Source of the DNA: PALSA-612 sp963846915
GTDB lineage: Bacteria > Actinomycetota > Thermoleophilia > Gaiellales > Gaiellaceae
Reading direction: 5' to 3'
Assembly (NCBI GenBank): GCA_963846915.1
Contig: CAWJXV010000004.1
Span: 661,086-725,085, forward strand
DNA: 64,000 bases
A program made the position numbers and the translations under genes. A model generated the notes under the pieces. That model was not told the DNA's origin. It did no database searches and saw nothing but the letters and a program-made list of their open reading frames with translations. Shown here one piece after another: positions 7,889 to 16,638 of this stretch; the first letter of the stretch is position 1; every line of letters begins with the position of its first letter.

Positions 7889-9591
7889 GGGGTGCGCTCC
7901 GGCTCGAGACCTCGGGAAAGCGCCTGCTCTCGGATGCGTCTGAGAGCCTTCATTGCGTCCGAGCCGCCGCGCCCGAACAGATCGTGCAGCGACACGTACT
8001 GGCGGTAGAGGAGCTCGTACATGGCCTCGTCTTCCGGGGTCGGCCGGTACGTCTCGCTCGACAGGTGCGCCATCCGCTCGGCGGCCTCGACGATCGTCGC
8101 GTAGCCGCCGAGTTCGGGTCCGGCCGCGACCGCGGCGAACATCGCCGATCCCAGCGCGGGTGCCTGTTCCGAGGCGGCGAGGGCCCACGAGCGCCCGGTG
8201 ACGTCGGCGTAAATCTGCATGAGGAGCCGGTTTCGCTGCGGCAGACCGCCGCAGGCGACGATGCGTTCCACCGGGACGCCGCTCGTCTCGAAGGCGTCGA
8301 TGATCACGCGGGTCCCGAACGCCGTTGCCTCGATCAACGCTCGATAGATCTCGGGGGCGCTCGTCGCGAGGCTCATCCCGATCAGGAGGCCGCTCAGGTC
8401 GGTATCGACAAGCACCGACCGGTTCCCGTTCCACCAGTCGAGAGCCAGGATGCCGCTCTCACCGGGTCGCAGCCGGGCAGCCTCGTGCTCGAGGAGGCGG
8501 TGGATGTCGCCGCCCGAACGCTGGGCCTGCTCGTGGTACATCGGCGGCACGCAGTTCTCCGCGAACCATGCGAAGATGTCGCCGACCGCGGATTGGCCGG
8601 CCTCGAAGCCGTGGAGCCCGGGAACGACTCCGTCCTCCACCACGCCGCACATGCCCTCGACGACTTCGGGCTCCCGGCCGAGCAGGATGTGGCAGTTGCT
8701 CGTGCCCATAATCACGACCATCGTTCCGGGGCTGGTCACGGACGCCGCAGGAGCCGAAACATGGGCATCGACGTTGGCGACTGCGACGGCAGTCTCGGGG
8801 CGCAGCCCGGTTCTCGTCGCCGCCTGCTCGGTCAGGTAGCCCGCTCGCGCTCCGAGCGGGCTGATCCGGCGCGACATCTTCTCGTCGACGACGTCGGCGA
8901 AACGGGGATCGACGGCTGCGAAGTAGCCACGGCTCGGGAACCCGTCCCTCTTCGACCACATCGCCTTGTAGCCGGCCGTGCATCCGTTTCGGGTTTCGAC
9001 GCCTGTCAGCTGCCAGACGATCCAGTCGGCCGCTTCGATGAGCCGATCGGCGGCCGCGTAGACCTCCGGCGCCTCGTCGAGGATCTGGAGCGCCTTGGCG
9101 AAGAACCACTCGGACGAGATCCTTCCGCCGTAGCGGGCAAGCCACGGCTCGCGCCCTCGAGAGGCGACCTCGTTGATCCGATCGGCCTCGGGCTGAGACG
9201 CATGGTGCTTCCACAGCTTGACCCACGCGTGCGGCTCGCGCCGGAACGCGTCCAGGCGACAGAGCGGCGTGCCGTCGGCGACCGTCGGCAGCATCGTGCA
9301 CGAGGTGAAGTCGATGCCGACGCCGATCACTCGGAACGGGTCGACCCCGGTCGAACGCAGGAGCTCGGGGACAGTGTGCTCGAGCGTGCGGACGTAGTCG
9401 TCGGGGTCTTGGAGCGCCCAGTCGGGCTCGAGCACGACGTCGTCGTCTGGCGGGGGCAGGTGCTGGTCGACCACCCCGTTGCGATAGGGATAGACGGCGG
9501 TTGCGAGCTCGCGTCCGTCGTCGCAGTCGACGAGCACCGCGCGTCCAGATTCGGTCCCGAAGTCGATGCCGACCGTGTACCGCTCGGTCAT
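7885..9591 (-). CDS. araB: Ribulokinase (FGGY family)
   Basis: This 568-residue protein starts at ATG 9591. It phosphorylates L-ribulose to L-ribulose 5-phosphate with ATP in the arabinose isomerase pathway. The FGGY kinase hallmarks are present: the N-terminal phosphate-1 motif GIDFGTESGRAVLVD, the substrate region IGVGIDFTSCTMLP, the phosphate-2 region VVIMGTSNCHILLG, and a C-terminal ATEA/GGLPQRNRLLMQIYADV stretch. The T-E-S-G-R-A start and the length of about 560 are diagnostic of AraB rather than XylB or GlpK. The start overlaps the upstream dehydrogenase stop (ATGA) and the stop overlaps the HAD start, so translation is probably coupled. Confidence 0.93.
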   Translation of the reverse strand: MTERYTVGIDFGTESGRAVLVDCDDGRELATAVYPYRNGVVDQHLPPPDDDVVLEPDWALQDPDDYVRTLEHTVPELLRSTGVDPFRVIGVGIDFTSCTMLPTVADGTPLCRLDAFRREPHAWVKLWKHHASQPEADRINEVASRGREPWLARYGGRISSEWFFAKALQILDEAPEVYAAADRLIEAADWIVWQLTGVETRNGCTAGYKAMWSKRDGFPSRGYFAAVDPRFADVVDEKMSRRISPLGARAGYLTEQAATRTGLRPETAVAVANVDAHVSAPAASVTSPGTMVVIMGTSNCHILLGREPEVVEGMCGVVEDGVVPGLHGFEAGQSAVGDIFAWFAENCVPPMYHEQAQRSGGDIHRLLEHEAARLRPGESGILALDWWNGNRSVLVDTDLSGLLIGMSLATSAPEIYRALIEATAFGTRVIIDAFETSGVPVERIVACGGLPQRNRLLMQIYADVTGRSWALAASEQAPALGSAMFAAVAAGPELGGYATIVEAAERMAHLSSETYRPTPEDEAMYELLYRQYVSLHDLFGRGGSDAMKALRRIREQALSRGLEPERTP

Positions 9592-10556
9592 GGCATGCGC
9601 TGCGGCTCGACGACGATCTTCAGGCCCCGCCGGTCGGCGAGCGCGGCGAACGCCTCCTGCCCCTCGGAGAGCGCGAAGTGGTCGCTCACGAGCGAGTCCA
9701 CACGGACGAGGCCGCTCTCGACGAGGCGAAGGGCTCGCCGGAGATCGATTGGCTGCATTCGGCGGCAGAGCAGGATCGAAAGGCCCTTGCGCCTGGCCGT
9801 GGACGCGGTGAAGGTCGTCCGGTCGCCGCCGGGGATCCCGACGAGGACGACTCGACCGCCGGGACGGGCCGCCCGGACCGCCTCGTCGGCCGTGTCGTCG
9901 TCGGTGGCGTCGAAGACGACGTCGACATCCTCGGGTCGTGTCAGGAGAGCGCCCGCTGCCTCAGCGGCTGCGGCGCGGTGTGGCAGCGGATCGCTGGCCG
10001 CGATCGGGGTCGCCCCGACGGCCCGTAGCAGCCGGACGATCAGGAGGCCGATCGGGCCGCAGCCGAGAACCGCCGTTGACGTTCCCGGTCGAACTCGCCC
10101 GAGATCGACCGCGTGCACCGCCACACCGAGCGGTTCGAGCAGCGACGCGTCGGCGTCCGGGAGCGTGTCCGGAAGCGGGTAGAGGAGGCGCTCGGGCCAG
10201 GCGATCAGAGACTGCAGCGCGCCGTCCGTCGAGTGGCCCGCGAACCTGATCTCGCTGCAGAGGTTGGGCTGACCGGCGACGCACATCGCGCAGCTTCCGC
10301 ATGTGATCGCGGGATCGACCGCGACCCTGCGACCGATCTGGGGGCCGGTCTCCACGACGCCGACGAACTCGTGGCCGAGGACGAGGGGACCGGTGAGGAC
10401 TGCATCCCCGATGCCGCCCTCGACGAACCAGTGACGGTCGGAGCCGCAGAGGCCTACGGCGGTCACGCGTACGAGCACCTCACCGTCTCCGGGGCTCGGC
10501 GCTGGCTCCTCGTGTAGGCGGACGTCACCAGGCCCATGCAGGCGGAGCGCGTTCAC
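9588..10556 (-). CDS. Zinc-dependent medium-chain dehydrogenase (polyol/sugar type)
   Basis: This 322-residue MDR-family enzyme starts at GTG 10556, overlapping the araD stop by four bases. The catalytic zinc ligand Cys and GSDRHWF loop, the GHE motif (VLGHEFVGVV), and a structural-zinc lobe with four Cys (CGSCAMCVAGQPNLC) are all present. The Rossmann motif reads LGCGPIGLLIVRLL. It resembles sorbitol, threonine or L-idonate dehydrogenases; the substrate is probably a pentitol, aldonate or arabinose-derived alcohol, judging only from the operon. It is slightly shorter than the usual 340-350 residues, with the loss in the nucleotide domain, but no key residue is visibly missing. Confidence 0.85.
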   Translation of the reverse strand: MNALRLHGPGDVRLHEEPAPSPGDGEVLVRVTAVGLCGSDRHWFVEGGIGDAVLTGPLVLGHEFVGVVETGPQIGRRVAVDPAITCGSCAMCVAGQPNLCSEIRFAGHSTDGALQSLIAWPERLLYPLPDTLPDADASLLEPLGVAVHAVDLGRVRPGTSTAVLGCGPIGLLIVRLLRAVGATPIAASDPLPHRAAAAEAAGALLTRPEDVDVVFDATDDDTADEAVRAARPGGRVVLVGIPGGDRTTFTASTARRKGLSILLCRRMQPIDLRRALRLVESGLVRVDSLVSDHFALSEGQEAFAALADRRGLKIVVEPQRMP

Positions 10557-11260
10557 GTACGCTGACCGTAGTACGCGGTCGGTCCATGCTTGCGCAGGAA
10601 GTGCCGGTCGAGGAGGGTTGCCGGGATCGGCTCTGTGTCGGCCCGCAGTGCAAGTGTCCAGAGCGCGGCTTGGGCGACGGTCTCGAGCGCGACCGCGTTT
10701 TCGGCGGCCTCGGCGGCGTCGACGCCCCAGGTGAAGGCCCCGTGCGACGCGACGAGCGTGGCCGGCATCTCGAGCGAGTCGAATCCGCGTGTCTCGATCG
10801 TCTCCACGATCACATCGCCGGTCCGGGCCTCGTAATCCCCCTCGATCTCGTCCTGAGTCAGCTCCCTGGTACACGGAACAGGCCCGTGGAAGTGATCAGC
10901 ATGGGTGGTCCCCAGGCAGGGCAGGTCCCGGCGGGCCTGGGCCCAGGCGGACGCAGACGGCGAGTGCGTGTGAACGATCCCACCTAGACGCTCGAAGCTC
11001 CGGTAGAGGACGAGGTGGGTCGGCGTATCCGAGGAAGGCCGCGCGTCCCCGTCGGCGGCGCGGCCTGTCTCGAGGTCGACGAGAACCATCGCGGCCGGGC
11101 CCAGACGATCATAGGGGACACCGCTCGGCTTGATGGCCATCAGCCCCGCCGAGCGGTCGAGCTCGCTGGCGTTGCCGAACGTGAGGACGACGAGCCCGGC
11201 GCGAACGATGGCCGTGTTCGCCGCGTAGGCACGCTCTCGGAGTTCCGCGTGTGACGTCAC
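10553..11260 (-). CDS. araD: L-ribulose-5-phosphate 4-epimerase
   Basis: This 235-residue class II aldolase-fold enzyme starts at GTG 11260 inside the araA stop (GTGA overlap). It converts L-ribulose 5-phosphate to D-xylulose 5-phosphate. Family landmarks are LTFGNASELDR (usually T-x-GN-x-S), the IKPSGVPYD substrate loop, and the zinc-binding HTHSPSASAWAQ and later H residues of THADHFHG and ASHGAFTWG. The C-terminal HFLRKHGPTAYYGQ is characteristic of AraD and distinguishes it from fuculose aldolases. Its position directly after araA and before araB-linked genes fits a complete isomerase route into the pentose phosphate pathway. Confidence 0.93.
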   Translation of the reverse strand: MTSHAELRERAYAANTAIVRAGLVVLTFGNASELDRSAGLMAIKPSGVPYDRLGPAAMVLVDLETGRAADGDARPSSDTPTHLVLYRSFERLGGIVHTHSPSASAWAQARRDLPCLGTTHADHFHGPVPCTRELTQDEIEGDYEARTGDVIVETIETRGFDSLEMPATLVASHGAFTWGVDAAEAAENAVALETVAQAALWTLALRADTEPIPATLLDRHFLRKHGPTAYYGQRT

Positions 11261-12783
11261 CGGCTGGGCGTGTCCCGGTACCAGGCCTCGTTCCAGCGCA
11301 GCTCGTTCCGGACCGCGCGGGCGGAGGCGTCCGCGTCGATCGCGATCAGCTCGAGCTGCGTCATCTCGGCGAGGTCCTCGAACGGCTCGAGACCGAGTGC
11401 CTGCGTGAGCACGGTGTGGTGCGATCCGCCCGCGAGCAGCCAGCCCTCGGCGGCGGTGGCGAAGTCCGGTCTGGGCGACCAGACCGCACGGGCGACGGGC
11501 AAGCGCGGCAGCTCCTCGTCGGGTCGCACGATGTCGACCTCGTTCGCGACCAGCCTGAAACGGTGGCCGAGGTCAACGAGTGAGACAACGACCGCGGGAC
11601 CCGGGGCAGCGGTGAAGACGAGCCGCACCGGGTCGGGCTTGCCGCCGATCGAGAGCGGATGGATCTCGCAGGCGGGCTTGTCCAGCGTGATCGACGGGCA
11701 GATTTCGAGCATGTGCGCGCCGAGGACGCGCGGCTCGCCGGGCCCGAAGTGGTACGTGTAGTCCTCCATGAAGGACGTCCCGCCCTCGAGCCCCGTCGCC
11801 ATGACCTTGGCAACCCGGACGAGAGCCGCGGCCTTCCAGTCTCCCTCGGCGCCGAACCCGTAGCCCTCCGCCTGGAGGCGCTGGACGGCGAGTCCGGGCA
11901 GCTGGGGCAGCCCGCTGAGATCTTCGAACGTGTCGGTGAACGCCTTGGCGTCGTGCTCGTCGAGGAACGCCTCGAGGCCGGCTTCGACCCTCGCAGCCTG
12001 CCGGAGGGACTCGTGACGGTCACCGTCCGGTCGGAGCTCCGGCGCGAGCTCGTATCGCTCCGCGTAGTCCTGCGTGAGCTCTTCGATCCTGGCGTCGCCG
12101 ACACCGCGCATCGTCTCGACGAGATCGCCCACGCCATACCCGTCCACGGAGATCCCCAGCCTCAGCTCCGCCTCGACCTTGTCGCCCTCGGTGACTGCGA
12201 CGTGTCGCATGTTGTCGCCGAAACGGACGATCCGGAGCCGCCTCGCCTCGTGCAGCCCACACGCAGCCCGCGCCCAGGCGGCGATCCTCTCGACGACGGC
12301 GGGGTCGCTCCAGTGGCCGACGACCGTCTTCCGAGGCAGGCGCAGCCGCGTCAGCGCGAAGCCGAACTCCCGGTCGCCGTGCGCGGACTGGTTGAGGTTC
12401 ATGAAATCCATGTCGATCTCAGCCCAGGGCAGTTCGCGGTTGAACTGCGTGTGCAGATGGAGGAGTGGCTTCCCGAGACCAGCCAGCCCGCCGATCCACA
12501 TCTTCGCGGGCGAGAACGTGTGCATCCACGCGATCGCCCCGACGCATCTATCCGAGGCCGTGGCTTCGAGACACAGCCGCCGGATCGCATCGGGTGTCGT
12601 CACGACCGGCGTGCCGACGACGCGCACCGGGATTGGAGCCGCGTCGTCAAGCGAGGCTACGACGCGTCGCGCGTGCGCTTCCACCTCCGCCAGCACGTCC
12701 TCTCCGTACAGGTGCTGGCTGCCGGTGACGAACCAGATCTCGAGCTCGCCGAGGGGCTTCGCGGCTTGGACGCGTCCGGACAC
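11257..12783 (-). CDS. araA: L-arabinose isomerase
   Basis: This 508-residue protein starts at GTG 12783, two bases after the GntR stop; the usual family length is about 500. It interconverts L-arabinose and L-ribulose with a divalent metal. The start ELEIWFVTGSQHLYG is the near-invariant AraA N-terminus. Further marks are WMHTFSPAKMWI, LLHLHTQFNRELPW, the DFMNLNQSAHGDREFG substrate loop, and the metal Glu/His residues around GTSFMEDYTYHF. A much longer open frame upstream (to 13,299) overlaps the GntR gene and is not coding. This is the second gene of the arabinose operon. Confidence 0.95.
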   Translation of the reverse strand: MSGRVQAAKPLGELEIWFVTGSQHLYGEDVLAEVEAHARRVVASLDDAAPIPVRVVGTPVVTTPDAIRRLCLEATASDRCVGAIAWMHTFSPAKMWIGGLAGLGKPLLHLHTQFNRELPWAEIDMDFMNLNQSAHGDREFGFALTRLRLPRKTVVGHWSDPAVVERIAAWARAACGLHEARRLRIVRFGDNMRHVAVTEGDKVEAELRLGISVDGYGVGDLVETMRGVGDARIEELTQDYAERYELAPELRPDGDRHESLRQAARVEAGLEAFLDEHDAKAFTDTFEDLSGLPQLPGLAVQRLQAEGYGFGAEGDWKAAALVRVAKVMATGLEGGTSFMEDYTYHFGPGEPRVLGAHMLEICPSITLDKPACEIHPLSIGGKPDPVRLVFTAAPGPAVVVSLVDLGHRFRLVANEVDIVRPDEELPRLPVARAVWSPRPDFATAAEGWLLAGGSHHTVLTQALGLEPFEDLAEMTQLELIAIDADASARAVRNELRWNEAWYRDTPSR

Positions 12784-12785
12784 GC

Positions 12786-13550
12786 CTAGGCCGACGCCGC
12801 GCCCTCGCCGCGGTTGCCGTGCAGCCCGTGCTCGAGTGCCCAGTCGATGGTCTCCATCGTGTCGCCGGCGAGGGCGAGCAGAGCCGTCTCCGCGCGATTC
12901 GAGTCGTGATCGGCGATGGCTTCGACGACGGCTCCGTGCAGCTCGGCAGCCCGGCCATACGCGCCGGGCGGGCGCCCCGAGTAGGTGAAGAGCGTGCGGA
13001 GGACCGCCGTGACGACAGTCGACATGTGCTCGAGCAGCTCGTTGTGGCTCGCCTCCAGGAGCAGCGTGTGGAAGCGGAGATCCGGCTCGAGGAACGCGTC
13101 CGCGCTCTCGCCCGCCTCTCGCATCCCCTCGACCGCGTCCTCGAGCGCCTTCACCTGGCCGTCCGTCGCTCGGAACGCGGCGAGGCGGGCGGCATGCGGT
13201 TCGATCAGCGCGCGCAGCTCGACCATGTCGTCGAGAAAGCGCCGATCCAAGCCCGCCTCGCTCTGCCAGGCGAGGACGTCCGGATCGAGGAGGTTCCACT
13301 CGCGCCGCGGAAGGACGCGGGTTCCGCGCTTCGGCCTCGACTCGACGAGTCGCTTCGCGGCCAGGACCTTCACCGCCTCGCGGACGACCGTGCGGCTGAC
13401 TGCGACGTCGCCCGCGACGTCGGCGCCGAGCTCCTCCTCGGTCGGGATCGGCTCGCCGGGCTCGAGGTCGCCTCTGAGGATGCGCACGCCGATGTCGTGG
13501 ACGACCGCCCCGTGCAACCCACGCCGAGGGTACGTCCGAGCTTTCGTCAT
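12786..13550 (-). CDS. GntR/FadR-subfamily transcriptional regulator
   Basis: This 254-residue protein starts at ATG 13550. The N-terminal winged helix-turn-helix (about residues 12-80) has the GntR motif IPTEEELGADVAGDVAVSRTVVREAVKVLAAKRLVE and the wing RPKRGTRV. The C-terminal FCD domain (about 100-235) carries the metal-site pattern with DLRFHTLLLEASHN and ELHGAVVEAI. FCD-GntR proteins usually repress sugar-acid or sugar catabolism and are released by a pathway intermediate. It is the first gene of the minus-strand arabinose operon and faces the ABC transporter on the plus strand, so it probably controls both units from the 82-base intergenic region. Confidence 0.92.
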   Translation of the reverse strand: MTKARTYPRRGLHGAVVHDIGVRILRGDLEPGEPIPTEEELGADVAGDVAVSRTVVREAVKVLAAKRLVESRPKRGTRVLPRREWNLLDPDVLAWQSEAGLDRRFLDDMVELRALIEPHAARLAAFRATDGQVKALEDAVEGMREAGESADAFLEPDLRFHTLLLEASHNELLEHMSTVVTAVLRTLFTYSGRPPGAYGRAAELHGAVVEAIADHDSNRAETALLALAGDTMETIDWALEHGLHGNRGEGAASA

Positions 13551-13632
13551 ACGATAAGCCTATAGGTGGACAAGCGTTATTCCAGGCGTTAGGGTCGCGA
13601 GGCGGGTTCCACGACTACAGGGAGGTGCAGCG
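13551..13632. promoter_or_regulatory. Divergent control region of arabinose operon and sugar ABC transporter
   Basis: This 82-base gap lies between the GntR start and the binding-protein start. It holds an 8-base palindrome CCTATAGG (13,559-13,566) overlapping a GT-N2-AC core (AGGTGGACAA, 13,564-13,573) of the kind bound by FCD-GntR proteins. A strong ribosome site, GGGAGGTG, precedes GTG 13,633. The sequence marks are seen; operator function is inferred. Confidence 0.45.
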
Positions 13633-14751
13633 GTGAGCGACAACGAGCCCGTTGACATCAGCGAGGCACAGCGAGAGTTCTCGCGGAAGCGTTTCCTCCG
13701 CCTCGCCGGGGCGACGGCCGCAGGCGCGTCGCTCTACGGAGGGCTCGCCGGCATCCTGGGTGAGCAGGGGGCCGGTGCGGCGACCTACAGGCGCAACAGC
13801 GACAACGCGGTCTTCGTCAAACATCCGAAGTACCACTTCGTGATGGTCAACCACGTCACGACGAACTCGTTCTTCACGGCGACGATCTACGGGTGCCAGG
13901 ACGCTTGCGCCCTGACCGGTTGCTCGTTCCAGTGGACGGGCTCGGCGACCTCGATCGTCAACCAGATGGTCTCGGCGTTCAACGCCGCGATCGCCGGCAA
14001 GGCAAAGGGCATCGGGTGCTGTCTGATCGACAACACCGCCTTCAACAAGCCGGTCGACAGCGCGTTGAGCCGCGGCATCCCCGTGATCGCGTACAACGCC
14101 GACGTCGCGGCGGGCGTCCCCAACCACCGGCTGGCCTACGTCGGCCAGAACAACCTGACCGCGGGCGCCGCGGTCGGGAACGAGGTCCTCAAGCACGTGA
14201 AGAAGGGCGACCTCGTGGCCGGGATCATCGCCACCCCGGGCACGGGGAACATCCAGCCGCGGATCGACGGCGCGAAGCCGGTGCTGCAGAAGGCCGGCAT
14301 CAACTTCGTCGAGGTGGGGACCTCGGCGACCGAAGGATCTCCGGAGTACAACAAGATCGCTGCCTGGTACGCCGGCCACAAGAACGTGAAGTTCATGTTC
14401 GGCGTGGACAGCGGCGACAGCAACGAAATTGCGAATTTCATCGCGAAGAACAACCTGAAGGGGAAGGTCGGCGGATCCGGCTGGGACGTCGGGACGCCGG
14501 TCGTGCAGGGCGTCAAGGCCGGCAACCTGACCTTCACGATCGACCAGCAGGCCTACCTGCAGGGCTTCGACACGATCATGCAGCTCTATCTGTACAACCT
14601 CTCCGGCGGGCTGATGAAGCCGACCAACACCGACACGGGCCTCGGCATCGTGGTCCAGTCGACCGTCGCGCCGTACCTGAGGAAGAACAGGTTCTCAGGG
14701 ACGACCGCGGCGCAGCAGGCCCTGAAGCCGCCCGCGAAGATCCCGTTCTAG
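13633..14751 (+). CDS. Sugar ABC transporter substrate-binding protein (Tat-type signal)
   Basis: This 372-residue periplasmic-binding-protein-fold protein starts at GTG 13633 with GGGAGGTG 7 bases before it. The N-terminus has SRKRFLRLAG followed by a hydrophobic Ala/Gly stretch and GAGAA, resembling a twin-arginine signal with the KR variant. The mature part has the LacI/RbsB-like pattern: FVMVNHVTTNSFF, the tandem IPVIAYNADV and GNEV segments, TPGTGNIQPR, and a C-terminal DQQAYLQGF hinge. It is the ligand receptor for the permease and ATPase that follow. Arabinose or a related pentose is the likely ligand from context. A 14-base-pair hairpin lies between it and the permease. Confidence 0.9.
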   Translation: MSDNEPVDISEAQREFSRKRFLRLAGATAAGASLYGGLAGILGEQGAGAATYRRNSDNAVFVKHPKYHFVMVNHVTTNSFFTATIYGCQDACALTGCSFQWTGSATSIVNQMVSAFNAAIAGKAKGIGCCLIDNTAFNKPVDSALSRGIPVIAYNADVAAGVPNHRLAYVGQNNLTAGAAVGNEVLKHVKKGDLVAGIIATPGTGNIQPRIDGAKPVLQKAGINFVEVGTSATEGSPEYNKIAAWYAGHKNVKFMFGVDSGDSNEIANFIAKNNLKGKVGGSGWDVGTPVVQGVKAGNLTFTIDQQAYLQGFDTIMQLYLYNLSGGLMKPTNTDTGLGIVVQSTVAPYLRKNRFSGTTAAQQALKPPAKIPF

Positions 14752-14789
14752 TCGCGGCGAGCGTGCAACCGGGCGCCCCAACGCCTACC

Positions 14790-14820
14790 GCTGCCCCGGC
14801 GGCCGAGCCGCCGGGGCAGC
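14790..14820 (+). terminator. Intercistronic hairpin after binding-protein gene
   Basis: This is a perfect 14-base-pair stem (GCTGCCCCGGCGGC with its complement) around a 3-base loop, with no T tract. It is placed between the binding-protein stop (14,751) and the permease start. It likely protects the upstream mRNA or dampens downstream transcription, giving more binding protein than permease. It also argues that the permease starts at 14,838 and not at GTG 14,763. Confidence 0.7.
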
Positions 14821-14837
14821 AGCGTAAAGCCTTGTCG

Positions 14838-15815
14838 ATGGGGCTTCGTGTCCTGCGTCTGTTCATCTACCAGCGCGAGCTGACGCCGATCGTGATCACG
14901 ATCGCCCTGTTCGCGTACTTCACGATCAAGGCCGGCTCGAATTTCACCGACGAGCTCAGCCTCAGCTCGGCCGCCGGCTACGCGGGGCCGGTCGCCGCGA
15001 TCGCGGTCGGGGAGGTGCTGCTGCTCATGGTCGCCGAGATCGACCTGTCGGCCGGCCAGGTCTTCCTGTTCACGCCGTGGGTGGAGTACTGGTTGTACAA
15101 CCTCGGGCTGCCGGTCGCGCTTGCGATCGTCCTCGCGCTCGCCGTCGCCTGCGGCGTCGGCGCGATCAATGGACTGATCACGGTTCGCCTGAACGTGCCG
15201 TCCTTCGTCACGACGCTGGCGATGAACTTCATCCTCTTCGGGCTCGTGCTCATCGAGTCCGATCAGACGCAGGCGACGCCGATTCCGCTGTCGGCCGGGA
15301 CGGGCTTCGCGAGCCAGCTGATGGGCGTCTGGCTGTGGTCCGAGATCCTCTGGGTGCTCGCGATCACGATCGTCGCGCACGTCATGCTGACCCGCACGCG
15401 CTTCGGCGTCCGGATCATCGCCACGGGCGGCAATCTCGTCGGCGCGGCCGAGGCGGGCGTGCCGGTCCGGCGCGTGAAGGTGTGGTGCTTCGTCCTCTGC
15501 TCGTTCTTCGCCGGACTCGTCGGCATCGTGGACGCGGTGAAGTACGGGAGCCTCGACCCGGGGAACTTCGGCGTCGACTACATCCTCTATGCCGTCGGCG
15601 CCTGCGTGATCGGCGGCACGGCGCTCACCGGCGGGCGCGGGACGGTGATCGGCGCCTTCATCGGCGCGATCCTGATCGGCATTCTCGAGGACGGGCTCAC
15701 GCTGATCGGGGTCAGCACGAACGACTTCTACGTGTGGGTCGGCGTCGTGATCATCGTCGCGATGGCCCTGAACGTGCAGTTCGACCGGATCATCGCGCGC
15801 TCGAGGGCGGCATGA
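14838..15815 (+). CDS. Sugar ABC transporter permease (BPD_transp_2 / XylH-RbsC type)
   Basis: This 325-residue membrane protein has roughly eight to ten hydrophobic segments. I chose ATG 14838 because an earlier GTG (14,763) would force the ribosome to read through the strong hairpin at 14,790-14,820. Family signatures are GEVLLLMVAEIDLSAGQ, LITVRLNVPSFVTTLAMNF, the cytoplasmic ATPase-contact loop TRFGVRIIATGGNLVGAAEAGVPV, and the GGTALTGGRGTVIGAFIGA motif that is diagnostic of RbsC/XylH permeases. The stop overlaps the ATPase start (ATGA), so the two are translationally coupled. Transport direction is import, driven by the downstream ATPase. Confidence 0.9.
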   Translation: MGLRVLRLFIYQRELTPIVITIALFAYFTIKAGSNFTDELSLSSAAGYAGPVAAIAVGEVLLLMVAEIDLSAGQVFLFTPWVEYWLYNLGLPVALAIVLALAVACGVGAINGLITVRLNVPSFVTTLAMNFILFGLVLIESDQTQATPIPLSAGTGFASQLMGVWLWSEILWVLAITIVAHVMLTRTRFGVRIIATGGNLVGAAEAGVPVRRVKVWCFVLCSFFAGLVGIVDAVKYGSLDPGNFGVDYILYAVGACVIGGTALTGGRGTVIGAFIGAILIGILEDGLTLIGVSTNDFYVWVGVVIIVAMALNVQFDRIIARSRAA

Positions 15816-16627
15816 GCGCCCAGCTCGCGGAGCCGACGCCGCCCTCGCCCGCAGCAGGCGAGGCCGCGCTCGAGGTGCGCGGCGTGACCAAGCGCTTCGG
15901 CGCGGTCGTCGTGCTCCGCGGCATCGACATGGTCCTCCGCCAAGGCGAGGTGCTCGGGCTCGTCGGCGACAACGGGGCCGGCAAGAGCACGCTGGTCAAG
16001 ATCCTGAGCGGCTTCCATCAACAGGACGCCGGCGACATGTTCGTCGGCGGCGAGCGCGTCCGCTTCCACTCGGTAGCTGCCGCCCGCGGGCACGGGATCG
16101 AGACGGTGTACCAGGATCTCGCGCTGATTCCGCAGCTGCCCGTCTTCCTGAACCTGTTCCTGGGCCACGAGCTGACGAAAGGGGGCCCGCTCCGCTTCCT
16201 CGACAAACGAGCCATGCGCAAGCTCTCGCGCCAGTACCTCGACGACATCCACGTGCGCGTGCCGAGCGTCAACGCCGAGGCCGAGCAGCTCTCCGGCGGC
16301 CAGCGGCAGGCGGTCGCGGTCGCGAGAGCCGTGCGGGTGGCGCCGAAGATCCTGCTGCTCGACGAGCCGCTCGCGGCCATGGGCGCGCGCGAGTCGCGCC
16401 TCATCATCGATCTCGTCAAGGATCTCGCTTCGAGCGGCCGCGTGTCGATCATCGTGATCGACCACAACTACGCCCATCTCTTCGAGCTCTGCGACCGGCT
16501 CAACGTCCTGCAGGAGGGGCGCATCACCATCGACCAGCCCGTGCACGAGACGTCGCTCGAGGAGCTCACCGAGCTGATGGTCTCGAGCTATCGCCGGCAA
16601 CTCGACGAGGTCTCGCCGGGCGCCTGA
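15812..16627 (+). CDS. Sugar ABC transporter ATP-binding protein (single ABC domain)
   Basis: This 271-residue protein starts at ATG 15812. It has Walker A GDNGAGKSTLVK, a Q-loop in VYQDLALIPQLPVF, the signature LSGGQRQAVAVARAV, Walker B KILLLDEPLAAMG and the H-loop VIDHNYAHLF. Many CUT2-type sugar importers have a tandem 500-residue ATPase; this one has a single domain (FrcA-like) and would act as a homodimer. In Walker B the usual T-A-A-L after the catalytic Glu-Pro is L-A-A-M. It is followed by a relic of a second ATPase C-terminus (16,639-16,818). Confidence 0.92.
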   Translation: MSAQLAEPTPPSPAAGEAALEVRGVTKRFGAVVVLRGIDMVLRQGEVLGLVGDNGAGKSTLVKILSGFHQQDAGDMFVGGERVRFHSVAAARGHGIETVYQDLALIPQLPVFLNLFLGHELTKGGPLRFLDKRAMRKLSRQYLDDIHVRVPSVNAEAEQLSGGQRQAVAVARAVRVAPKILLLDEPLAAMGARESRLIIDLVKDLASSGRVSIIVIDHNYAHLFELCDRLNVLQEGRITIDQPVHETSLEELTELMVSSYRRQLDEVSPGA

Positions 16628-16638
16628 CGTATGAGTCG

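Noticed and set aside
7819..10182. 787-codon open frame on the plus strand
   Set aside because: It is antisense to araB and the zinc dehydrogenase, both of which have complete family motifs; the composition is typical of a mirror frame in GC-rich DNA.
11257..13299. Extended 680-residue form of arabinose isomerase
   Set aside because: The extra N-terminal part is antisense-like shadow sequence inside the GntR gene; GTG 12,783 gives the normal family length and N-terminus.
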